38,024 nt of DNA from Candidatus Gastranaerophilales bacterium (GTDB taxonomy: Bacteria; Cyanobacteriota; Vampirovibrionia; Gastranaerophilales; Gastranaerophilaceae): assembly GCA_944322675.1 (NCBI GenBank), contig CALUPO010000016.1, positions 1-38,024 of the forward strand, in the 5' to 3' direction. A model generated the notes under the pieces. It had not been told where the DNA came from and searched no databases. It saw only the letters and a list, made by a program, of their open reading frames with translations. Made by a program: the position numbers and the translations under genes. Positions 31,691 through 38,024 of this stretch are shown piece after piece (within the stretch, counting starts at the first letter, position 1; each line of letters begins with the position of its first letter).

Positions 31691-32792
31691 ATGTTCTAAT
31701 TGTTTCTTTTAATGCGGGTATTTTAAAAGTCCTTCCCCTAATAACTTCTTTTTCTTCTTGTTCCATAACTTTATCCCACTTTGCTTTTGCACCATCTGAC
31801 AACATTTCATATAAACTTTTAAAATAATTAACTTTGGGAATTCGTCTTGGGTCATGCTCTTGTTGACCATAACATTTTGGAGCTTTCACTTCACCGGTTA
31901 TAATCTTTACAAAATTTGGCAATTTTTCATTTGCTTCTTTTTTTAATCTATCATGCCAGAAAGCTCCTAGTTTGTTCATATATTCAAAATATTTCTTTTC
32001 ATTTTCGGTCATGTCTTTTTGAGGTTTTTGAGGTTTAAATTCTTCAAGCATTTTGGCACTAAAATTGGCATAAAGTAATGGACGCACAAAATTTATCATA
32101 TTATGCTTTTCTTCAACACTTTTATCCGAGTAAAGAAATTGTCTTGTATTATTTGCAAGCATATATAATCTTAGGGTTTCAGCATCAACAACATCATCGT
32201 TTGGATTCTTTAACACTTCACTTCTGATGACATCAAACTCATTATCTTTATCAAAATATTCACTTCTTAGTTTTAAATATTCAATAAAAGTTTCTTTTTC
32301 ATTAGATTTTGATTCAACATTTCCATTTTTAAGTAATTGTTGTTTTCTTCCCAAAAGCTGTGGTACAAGTGTTTTCATTTCATATAATTGAAAATCATTC
32401 TTAGCTTCAAATGGTGCAAGCACATTTGGCACAATTTTTACCATTTCCCATTTTGGCTTAAATTCTTTTAAAGTTATGTTTACAAAATGTTTTTGCATAT
32501 TTTTTTCAAGATCTTTGACTTGTTCTTGAGGATTAAGCTTTGACTTATCAATCGTTTTTATAACTTCGCTTGTTTTTGTTTTTTTTGAACATGCCCAGAC
32601 AACTAAACCAATTACAACGCTTGCAACAGCTGTTAAACCAACACCAAGCCATGTTTTTTGTTCATCTGTCATTCCTTTACTTTCACCGGTTGGTGATTTA
32701 ATGTTTTCATACGCTTTAAAGCTTTTTTGCTTATTTATTTTTAAAGGGGAAGCAGGGTAATCCCTGCTTCCTTGAATATTATTGATTATCAT
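31581..32792 (-). CDS. Single-pass membrane protein, paralogue 3 of the cluster
   Basis: The 403-residue sister of paralogue 2 has the same N-terminus, one membrane segment (about 48-68) and shared domain. The only difference in the first 330 residues is Glu for Gly in QQEHDPRRIP. The last 70 residues are different: EQEEKEVIRGRTFKIPALKE is unique to this copy, while the terminal KCKILKDIEDLISEVLV matches paralogue 4 exactly. The coding start overlaps the paralogue 4 stop by ATGA, and the paralogue 2 start overlaps its own stop the same way, so translation is coupled along the operon. No ribosome binding site of its own was seen, which fits re-initiation. The role is unknown. Confidence 0.85.
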   Translation of the reverse strand: MIINNIQGSRDYPASPLKINKQKSFKAYENIKSPTGESKGMTDEQKTWLGVGLTAVASVVIGLVVWACSKKTKTSEVIKTIDKSKLNPQEQVKDLEKNMQKHFVNITLKEFKPKWEMVKIVPNVLAPFEAKNDFQLYEMKTLVPQLLGRKQQLLKNGNVESKSNEKETFIEYLKLRSEYFDKDNEFDVIRSEVLKNPNDDVVDAETLRLYMLANNTRQFLYSDKSVEEKHNMINFVRPLLYANFSAKMLEEFKPQKPQKDMTENEKKYFEYMNKLGAFWHDRLKKEANEKLPNFVKIITGEVKAPKCYGQQEHDPRRIPKVNYFKSLYEMLSDGAKAKWDKVMEQEEKEVIRGRTFKIPALKETIRTFEAKFMALKKVVEEKNSNLKCKILKDIEDLISEVLV

Positions 32793-32898
32793 ACTAAAAC
32801 CTCAGAAATTAAATCTTCAATATCCTTTAATATTTTACATTTTAAATTAGAATTTTTTTCATCAACTGCTTTTTTTAAAGCCATAAATTTACCTTCAA
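31799..32898 (-). repeat. Long direct repeat, upstream unit
   Basis: Partner of 30591-31690 (offset 1208). The unit covers most of paralogue 3 plus the last 100 bases of paralogue 4, so the duplication breakpoints fall inside conserved 3' coding sequence, as expected for unequal exchange between paralogues. Confidence 0.9.
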
Positions 32899-34513
32899 AA
32901 GTAATTATTTGAGTTTTTAAACTAGGTAAAGTTATATTTCTACCTCTATAATTTATGGTTTCAGTTTTTTCCATAACTTCATCCCATTTTGCTTTTGCAC
33001 CATCTGACAACACATCGGATAACATTGTTTTATCTGGTACAAGGTTTTTAGCAGGATGTTTATCCCCATCAACTCCTGTTCCAAAAAGTTTAGGCCAATA
33101 AAATAAGCCGGTGCTACGATATAGACCTGTTGTTTGTTTTTCTTCACCTGTCACAAGTTTTCTCATCCATTCAATTGAGCCTTTATACCAACTTTGACAT
33201 CTGTTATGCCAATATGTTCCAAAATCACGCATTTCTTCAAAATATTTTTTCTCATCATCGCTTATCTGGTTTTCAGGTTTTTGTGGTTGAAATTCTGATA
33301 ACATTTTTGCTGCAAAATTAGCCCGTGCTTGATAACGAATCATTTTTAGCATATCACGCGGTTCTTCATTCTTTTTATCTGTGTATAAAAACTGATGAAT
33401 GTGATTTTTTAATATACTCAATCTTAATATCTCTGCATCTAAAACATCCTCAGAAGGTTTTTGATAAACAGCCTTTCTTATTTTCTCAAATCTATTTGAT
33501 GTGTCACAATAATTTGCACGTTCTTGTAAGTACATCTTTAAAAAATTTCTTGGTTGAGTTTTTGACTTGGTATAATAATATAAATGATGAATATATGAAG
33601 CTATAGCCCCACCTTCAAATGGAAGAAAGTTTGTTATATTTTCTTCGGAAGTAAAACAAAAAAGACCTGATGCCCAACTTTTGGGGTATGCCCATTGCAA
33701 GTCTAAAACTTTTGCTTCATTATTATCATAAAATATATTACCCAAATTCCAATCAGGATTGAATATATCTTTATTATCCATCTCTTTTAAAATATCTAAA
33801 GTATTTTCTATATTTTTCTGATTCATTGTTTTAAAACTATTTTCATTTATTCCTGCAGATGAACCATTAGCAAAATGAGATACTAGAAAATAATTGCCAT
33901 CTTCGGTTTTCATTAATGCTATGCCTTGTTGAAAGTTAAGGTTAGGTTCAAATTCTTCTAACATTTCAAACTCATGCTTAATGCCGCCATGACCATCAAC
34001 GTTATCACTACATTTTTTATCTTTTGCTTCTTTGATTACATATCTAGTTACACCATCAACTCGAACAAGATATGCATCACCTGAAACCCCTCCTCCTAAA
34101 TATGTAGCATTGTATTTATCATGTGAGAAAAAACCGGTGCTAATTGATTTTTCAAATTCTATCTTAGGAGATGAAACATGATTCCTTTCTGCAACTTTTC
34201 TATCCTCAATTGTATCTTTGACTAATCTTCGACCCAAATCACTTTTTCGCATCCAGGCTGTGTTCTCTTCAAATTTATCAATAAAACTTGCAAGATTGGA
34301 AATGACATCTTCATTTGTATTTCTCCATATTACTCTTTTATTGATTACGGGGCTTCCAAAACTTACAGTATCTTTTTCTAAATTACCTTTTTGCATTTTG
34401 GGTAAACTAAATTTTGGTATTGTTAAATCCTTTTTACTGTTGCTTTGTTTTTTTACATTATTGTTGCTTAAGCCTAGCTCAACTCTTCTAATTTGTATAA
34501 AGTCTCCTTTCAC
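32789..34513 (-). CDS. Kinase-fold protein, paralogue 4, first gene of the cluster operon
   Basis: The 574-residue protein has the same design as paralogue 1: Gly-rich loop GGGVSGDAY (140-148), Lys161, Glu181, DWNLGN with Asp254 and Asn259, LDLQ with Asp271, then the shared C-terminal domain. The conserved lead GNLEKDTVSFGSPVI is at about 43-57. It heads a three-gene operon with paralogues 3 and 2. The start is uncertain: the frame opens with GTG at 34513, but AAGGAG lies inside the first codons. By alignment with paralogue 1 translation would start at 34498, where the codon is ATA (ATT is two codons on). Either the GTG is used without a Shine-Dalgarno, or a rare start codon is used. The substrate is unknown. 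Confidence 0.82.
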   Translation of the reverse strand: MKGDFIQIRRVELGLSNNNVKKQSNSKKDLTIPKFSLPKMQKGNLEKDTVSFGSPVINKRVIWRNTNEDVISNLASFIDKFEENTAWMRKSDLGRRLVKDTIEDRKVAERNHVSSPKIEFEKSISTGFFSHDKYNATYLGGGVSGDAYLVRVDGVTRYVIKEAKDKKCSDNVDGHGGIKHEFEMLEEFEPNLNFQQGIALMKTEDGNYFLVSHFANGSSAGINENSFKTMNQKNIENTLDILKEMDNKDIFNPDWNLGNIFYDNNEAKVLDLQWAYPKSWASGLFCFTSEENITNFLPFEGGAIASYIHHLYYYTKSKTQPRNFLKMYLQERANYCDTSNRFEKIRKAVYQKPSEDVLDAEILRLSILKNHIHQFLYTDKKNEEPRDMLKMIRYQARANFAAKMLSEFQPQKPENQISDDEKKYFEEMRDFGTYWHNRCQSWYKGSIEWMRKLVTGEEKQTTGLYRSTGLFYWPKLFGTGVDGDKHPAKNLVPDKTMLSDVLSDGAKAKWDEVMEKTETINYRGRNITLPSLKTQIITFEGKFMALKKAVDEKNSNLKCKILKDIEDLISEVLV

Positions 34514-34588
34514 TTTTGTATCAACTTAACACTAAAATTAAGCACAAATATCACATTTGTCCCATTTAAATTAGCACTTAACCTATTT

Positions 34589-34623
34589 ATCATATTAAAA
34601 CCCCTAAAAAAATAATTTGCTAG
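34589..34623 (-). promoter_or_regulatory. Shared-type promoter (CTARC box plus -10) of the paralogue operon
   Basis: On the minus strand CTAGC (34619-34623) leads into AAATTATTTTTTTAGGGG and, 24 bases after the box, TATGAT (34589-34594). The flank TTTTTGTAAATATTATT upstream is almost identical to that of 28854. The leader would be about 70 nt. Confidence 0.6.
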
Positions 34624-34714
34624 TTTTAAGAAATAATATTTACAAAAATTTACATTAAATAAGGATTAATATGTTTCTATAGTATTTTTTTACAAAAGTT
34701 AAATAAAACACACT

Positions 34715-35287
34715 TTAAAACCTGATAAAGAAAGCATAAATACCTATAAAAATAATACACAAAATTGAAAACAAAAGAAATATTCCTATAGACTCAAAAA
34801 TACTTGCTATTTTTGCAGGATTATTCAAGAACGTTTTATTCATTATATCTTTTGAAAAATTTTTAGGAATTTCTTTTTTCACATTTGAATAATTATCTTT
34901 TAACAATTTTTCAAGTTTAATATAAGGTTTTATAGTGTCTGTTGCTGATTTTATATTTTTACAATAATTTTTAAATTCAATCATCTCAACTTCATTTAGC
35001 TCATCATCTAAAAAAGCTGATATATTTTTTTTGAATTTTTCATGTTCATTAATTTTAAAATTACAATTTTGTGACTGCTTATCATTTATCGTATAAACTT
35101 CCGTTTTTATTTTATGATACGAATCTCTTAAACTTCCTATCATTGATTTAAGTTCTTCATATTTCATTTTACACCTCGTACACGATGCAAGGTGAAGTCC
35201 AACAGATGCTTCTAAATCTGCAGTTAGTTTCCTATCAATGTACATTGATAATAAAGCTTGAATTTTATTACATGTTAAAAATGTCAT
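34715..35287 (-). CDS. Membrane-anchored anti-sigma factor with zinc-finger (ZAS) domain
   Basis: This is the predicted partner of the sigma factor encoded just upstream. The N-terminal domain has the ZAS pattern: Cys6 and HLASCTRC (about residues 27-34, HxxxCxxC). A second, degenerate ZAS-like segment (KKNISAFLDDELNEVEMIEF with one Cys) follows near 85-110. One membrane helix at about 163-187 (SIGIFLLFSILCIIFIGIYAFF) ends the 190-residue protein, so the sigma-binding part faces the cytoplasm and only about four residues lie beyond. It starts 33 bp after the sigma gene, with AAGGAT before the ATG. Release would need proteolysis or a change at the zinc site; the signal is unknown. Confidence 0.85.
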   Translation of the reverse strand: MTFLTCNKIQALLSMYIDRKLTADLEASVGLHLASCTRCKMKYEELKSMIGSLRDSYHKIKTEVYTINDKQSQNCNFKINEHEKFKKNISAFLDDELNEVEMIEFKNYCKNIKSATDTIKPYIKLEKLLKDNYSNVKKEIPKNFSKDIMNKTFLNNPAKIASIFESIGIFLLFSILCIIFIGIYAFFIRF

Positions 35288-35320
35288 ATCTTTAAATCCT
35301 TTCTTTTTTTATATTTAACT

Positions 35321-35929
35321 TTAAGCTACATATCCTTTTAAATATTCCTGAAGTTTATTTCTGGCACGTGAAATTCTAGACTTTACCGTCCCTACATTTA
35401 CATTTGTTAACTTTGCAATTTCATCATAACTTAGCCCTTGAAACTCTCTCAAAACAAGAGCAAGACGAAACTGGTCAGGAAGTTTATGGATGGATTTTTT
35501 TATTAAATCATTCAATTCCAAAGATAATGTATGTTCCAAAGGTCGTGGATGGTAATCCTCAAGTTGAATAGGCGATGAGACACTAATATGGTTGTTATCC
35601 TTTTCATCATTATTTGCATCAATTGAAATAATATTTGGTTCACGATATTTTTTTCTCATATCATCATAAAACATATTCGTAATTATTTGGTTTAACCAGG
35701 ATTTAAATAGTTTTGGATTTTTTAAACTTTTTATATTTTTTACAACTCGCAATAAGACTTCTTGGGTAAAATCATTAATATTTTCTTTTTTGGGGTCAAG
35801 ATAAAAAATAGTTGCATATATTGAACTTTGAATCCGCTTAACAAGCTCTTCAATAGCCTTATTATCATTATTTTGAGCAAGTTCAATTAAATTTGTCATA
35901 TTTAAACTTTTATATTTTTTTTTAAACAT
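35321..35929 (-). CDS. ECF-type RNA polymerase sigma factor
   Basis: This is a group IV (extracytoplasmic function) sigma factor of about 202 residues. Region 2 is visible in FTQEVLLRVVKNI and FKSWLNQIITNMFYDDMRKKY (-10 recognition). Region 4 is LPDQFRLALVLREFQGLSYDEIAKLTNVNVGTVKSRISRARNKL (-35 recognition helix-turn-helix), split here only by description. A linker of about 40 polar residues separates them. I chose the ATG at 35929, with GAGGAAA upstream; a TTG one codon earlier is less likely. It is followed by its anti-sigma gene in the same transcript. Which promoters it reads is unknown; the shared promoters of the kinase-like genes are one candidate set. Confidence 0.93.
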   Translation of the reverse strand: MFKKKYKSLNMTNLIELAQNNDNKAIEELVKRIQSSIYATIFYLDPKKENINDFTQEVLLRVVKNIKSLKNPKLFKSWLNQIITNMFYDDMRKKYREPNIISIDANNDEKDNNHISVSSPIQLEDYHPRPLEHTLSLELNDLIKKSIHKLPDQFRLALVLREFQGLSYDEIAKLTNVNVGTVKSRISRARNKLQEYLKGYVA

Positions 35930-36104
35930 CAAAAAATTTCCTCAAAACTAAAATATCTTAAAATTAAAAATAAAACTTTAAACACTCAGGTAAAGATATA
36001 TTATACTATCGAGCTAATTATCAAAATACAAACATTCATTATTGATTTATTCATATTTTTTAACTAGAATTTAAATGTAGTTAAAGTAATGAGGAGAAAA
36101 TAAA

Positions 36105-36884
36105 ATGACAAGACGTCCCATAATAGCAGGCAATTGGAAGATGCATAATCTAGTTAGTGATTCAATTGCTCTAGTTCAGGAAATTATGAACAAACTAAGC
36201 GATGAAAATATAAATGACCTTCCTACGATTGTTGTTGCACCTGTTTATACTTCGCTTTATAGCGTAAATGAAACTATTAATAAATGTGGATGCGGAAAAA
36301 TAAAATTAGGTGCACAAAATTGTTACTTTGAAGAAAAAGGTGCTTTTACAGGAGAAGAATCAACTCAAATGCTAAAGGATGTAGGATGTGAATATATAAT
36401 TATAGGGCACTCTGAACGCCGGGGATATTTTAATGAATCCGATGAGATGATTAACAAAAAAGCAAAAGCTATTTTAAATAACGGTTTAATACCTATAATT
36501 TGTTGTGGTGAAAGTTTAGAGCAACGTGAAAATAATGAAACTGATACACACATTGCCTCTCAAATTAAAGCAGCTTTAAATGGTCTTACAAACGAAGAAA
36601 TAGAAAAATCTGTTATTGCTTATGAACCTATATGGGCTATTGGTACCGGTAAAACTTGTGATGCTATTGAAGCTAATAGAACAATAAAAGAAATAAGAAA
36701 AACTATAGCTCAAATATCAAATGAAAATACAGCTCAAGCTGTTCGTATTCTTTATGGAGGAAGTGTTAAACCTGAAACTATAAAAGAACAAATGGCTCAA
36801 TCTGATATTGATGGTGCATTAGTTGGCGGTGCAAGTTTAAAAGCTCAAAGTTTTGTTGATATTGTATTGGGTGCTAAAAAATAA
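36105..36884 (+). CDS. tpiA: Triosephosphate isomerase
   Basis: The enzyme interconverts dihydroxyacetone phosphate and glyceraldehyde 3-phosphate in glycolysis. The 259-residue barrel has all active-site elements: Asn10 and Lys12 in GNWKMHN, His102 in GHSERR, Glu174 in YEPIWAIGTG (with the flexible loop following) and the phosphate-binding YGGSVKP near the end. A strong GAGGAG lies before the ATG. It is a single-gene unit; no other glycolytic gene (gapA, pgk) adjoins. A repeat island with strong hairpins starts four bases after the stop codon and may serve as its 3' end. Confidence 0.98.
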   Translation: MTRRPIIAGNWKMHNLVSDSIALVQEIMNKLSDENINDLPTIVVAPVYTSLYSVNETINKCGCGKIKLGAQNCYFEEKGAFTGEESTQMLKDVGCEYIIIGHSERRGYFNESDEMINKKAKAILNNGLIPIICCGESLEQRENNETDTHIASQIKAALNGLTNEEIEKSVIAYEPIWAIGTGKTCDAIEANRTIKEIRKTIAQISNENTAQAVRILYGGSVKPETIKEQMAQSDIDGALVGGASLKAQSFVDIVLGAKK

Positions 36885-36888
36885 TTAA

Positions 36889-36912
36889 GGGATTTATATA
36901 TAAGTTTACACT
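36889..36912 (+). repeat. 24-bp terminal inverted repeat, left end of island C
   Basis: It is GGGA followed by TTTATATATAAGTTTACACT. It matches, in inverted orientation, the right end of island B (27000-27023) and both arms of the palindrome at 2306-2357. The inward flank to about 36960, including the GTCCTCC box, also matches the flank of 27000. Confidence 0.75.
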
Positions 36913-36970
36913 AAGTTTTGTGAAAAGTTGTATACAAGTTTTAATATTTTAATGTCCTCCAGAGGTGACT

Positions 36971-36998
36971 CGCCCTCTCCCTTTTAAGGGAGAGGGCG
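36971..36998. repeat. Perfect 13-bp GC-rich hairpin downstream of tpiA
   Basis: Arms 36971-36983 and 36986-36998 (CGCCCTCTCCCTT/AAGGGAGAGGGCG) with a TT loop. No T run follows it. It may protect or end the tpiA transcript, and it is also part of the dispersed repeat family. Confidence 0.8.
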
Positions 36999-37342
36999 GG
37001 GGTGAGGGTGGATTTATTAGTTTAACTTCAATAAATTAATCGCTTTTTAATTCCAACCTTAAGTGTATCTTAAACACTCATTTTTTTAAAAATTAAACAG
37101 TTGTAGAATAAAGTCAATAAATGGTAACCCATACGTGGCACGAACAATTATTTTCAAAAAATTATTTAAAAATATATTTATGTCCTCCAGACGGGGTTAC
37201 TGTCTTGGATTATGCAGCGTTCGGAACTATGCAACTCCGTTTCACAATTTTTTTAAAATTGTTTCACTCCGTTCAGTTCCTCACAATCAGGCAAAGCCAA
37301 CTGCAAATCCGCTTGAAGCCAAAAGTAACCAAAACCTTTCAA

Positions 37343-37470
37343 CCCACTTGGTTTTCGTATATTCACACGACTCAACTTGAGCCTCCTTAACTCGTGCACT
37401 TTGTGCACTCAAACAAAAGGAGGCTTTGACAACGTTTCGTCTGTGACTATTACTCAAACCTGCGTATGGG
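37343..37470 (+). repeat. 128-bp dispersed repeat, copy 2
   Basis: Identical to 25521-25648 and 37747-37874 over the full 128 bp. Confidence 0.95.
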
Positions 37471-37746
37471 TTGTCATTGCTGATCTCATTCTCCGACTTT
37501 TTTATTTTCCACTTTCTTTTTTTAGCTTAAGGGCGGGGGTAAAAGTCTTTTCCTATCTCCCTCTCCCTAAAGGGAGAGGGTTGGGGTGAGGGTGGCAAAA
37601 TTGTTAAATCTCAACAAATTAAATATTTTAACGTCCTCCGGACGGGGCAACTTTGTGTGGACAAAGTTGCACAAAACCATACCCTAAAGGGCATCCTCCC
37701 TTGTACGACTCAGCCTTTTAGGCATCGTCTACAAGAGGAGCTACAA

Positions 37747-37874
37747 CCCACTTGGTTTTCGTATATTCACACGACTCAACTTGAGCCTCCTTAACTCGTG
37801 CACTTTGTGCACTCAAACAAAAGGAGGCTTTGACAACGTTTCGTCTGTGACTATTACTCAAACCTGCGTATGGG
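37747..37874 (+). repeat. 128-bp dispersed repeat, copy 3
   Basis: Identical to the other two copies. Its right edge CCTGCGTATGGGTT (37863-37876) forms a perfect 14-bp inverted repeat with AACCCATACGCAGG (37972-37985), enclosing 95 bp of otherwise unique sequence. Confidence 0.95.
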
Positions 37875-38024
37875 TTGTATATTTTAATTATACTCAACAA
37901 CATTTGGTTTATTTCAACACTTGTCTTTTTCAAGACTTATTAAACAGTTGCAGAATAAAGTCAATAAATGTAACCCATACGCAGGCACGAACAATTATCA
38001 CCCTCTTGAATTTCCTTCAAGCTC

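Larger units (their letters stand above)
36889..38024. repeat. Repeat island C, running to the end of the window
   Basis: The modules in order are: a terminal inverted repeat; a GTCCTCC box (36953); a 13-bp CGCCCTCTCCCTT hairpin (36971-36998); a GGTGAGGGTG module; an AACCCATACG module (37126); another GTCCTCC box (37182); a 128-bp repeat (37343-37470); a CCCTCTCCCT hairpin (about 37560-37585); a box (37638); a second 128-bp repeat (37747-37874); and an AACCCATACGCAGG module (37972) that runs into the window end. Reading frames here repeat with the modules and contain no recognisable domain. I see no gene in the last 1.1 kb. Confidence 0.9.

Noticed and set aside
37343-37874. Spaced identical repeats in island C as a CRISPR array
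   Set aside because: Units are 128 bp, only two copies with a 276-bp gap, no uniform spacers and no cas genes.

Overview
The window is a strongly AT-rich bacterial chromosome segment of 38 kb. It carries core housekeeping genes (dnaX, rpsO, rpsE-rpmD-rplO-secY, miaA, tpiA) mixed with lineage-specific genes. AdhE points to anaerobic fermentation and a flagellin gene behind a sigma28-type promoter points to motility. A type IV pilin-like protein ending in a phage-tail S74 chaperone domain, together with cyanobacterium-like ribosomal protein S5, fits a gut-type non-photosynthetic cyanobacterial relative (Vampirovibrionia/Melainabacteria, e.g. Gastranaerophilales). That placement is inference from gene content, not a computed result. 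No tRNA, rRNA, CRISPR array or transposase gene was seen. Both ends of the window lie in the same dispersed repeat, so this is probably an assembly contig that broke at repeats.

Layout: 1-406 is a repeat island. 407-9042 holds dnaX (with a likely frameshift site that would make a gamma-like short form), a PhoU-like/PiT phosphate uptake pair, an unknown Asn/Ser-rich protein, a small secreted coiled-coil protein, rpsO with a short-chain dehydrogenase, flagellin, and a CoA-disulfide-reductase-like flavoprotein. 9064-11677 holds an unknown membrane protein and a regulator made of four GntR-type winged helices. 11777-17633 holds adhE, a small ORF, and a csoR/P1B-ATPase metal-efflux operon with a palindromic operator over its start site. 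17700-20429 is the distal half of the spc operon, detached from its usual upstream genes. 20743-25378 holds a membrane protein and miaA, a BioD-like protein with a broken P-loop, and a secreted protein followed by the pilin-S74 fusion.

25379-27164 is a second repeat island. Inside it sits an unidentified structured RNA of about 210 nt with its own consensus promoter and intrinsic terminator. 27165-34513 is the most unusual region: two kinase-fold proteins and two near-identical single-pass membrane proteins share one C-terminal domain, with a CtpA-type protease gene between them. Three of the four form a translationally coupled operon produced by tandem duplication and mosaic exchange, and a truncated fifth start remains downstream. 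The two kinase genes and the unknown gene at 9064-10305 share a conserved promoter architecture, suggesting one regulon. The window closes with an ECF sigma/anti-sigma pair, tpiA and a third repeat island (36889-38024).

The best candidates for something undescribed are the kinase/membrane paralogue cluster with its shared promoter element, the structured RNA at 25807-26020, and the hairpin-rich repeat family with 24-bp terminal inverted repeats.
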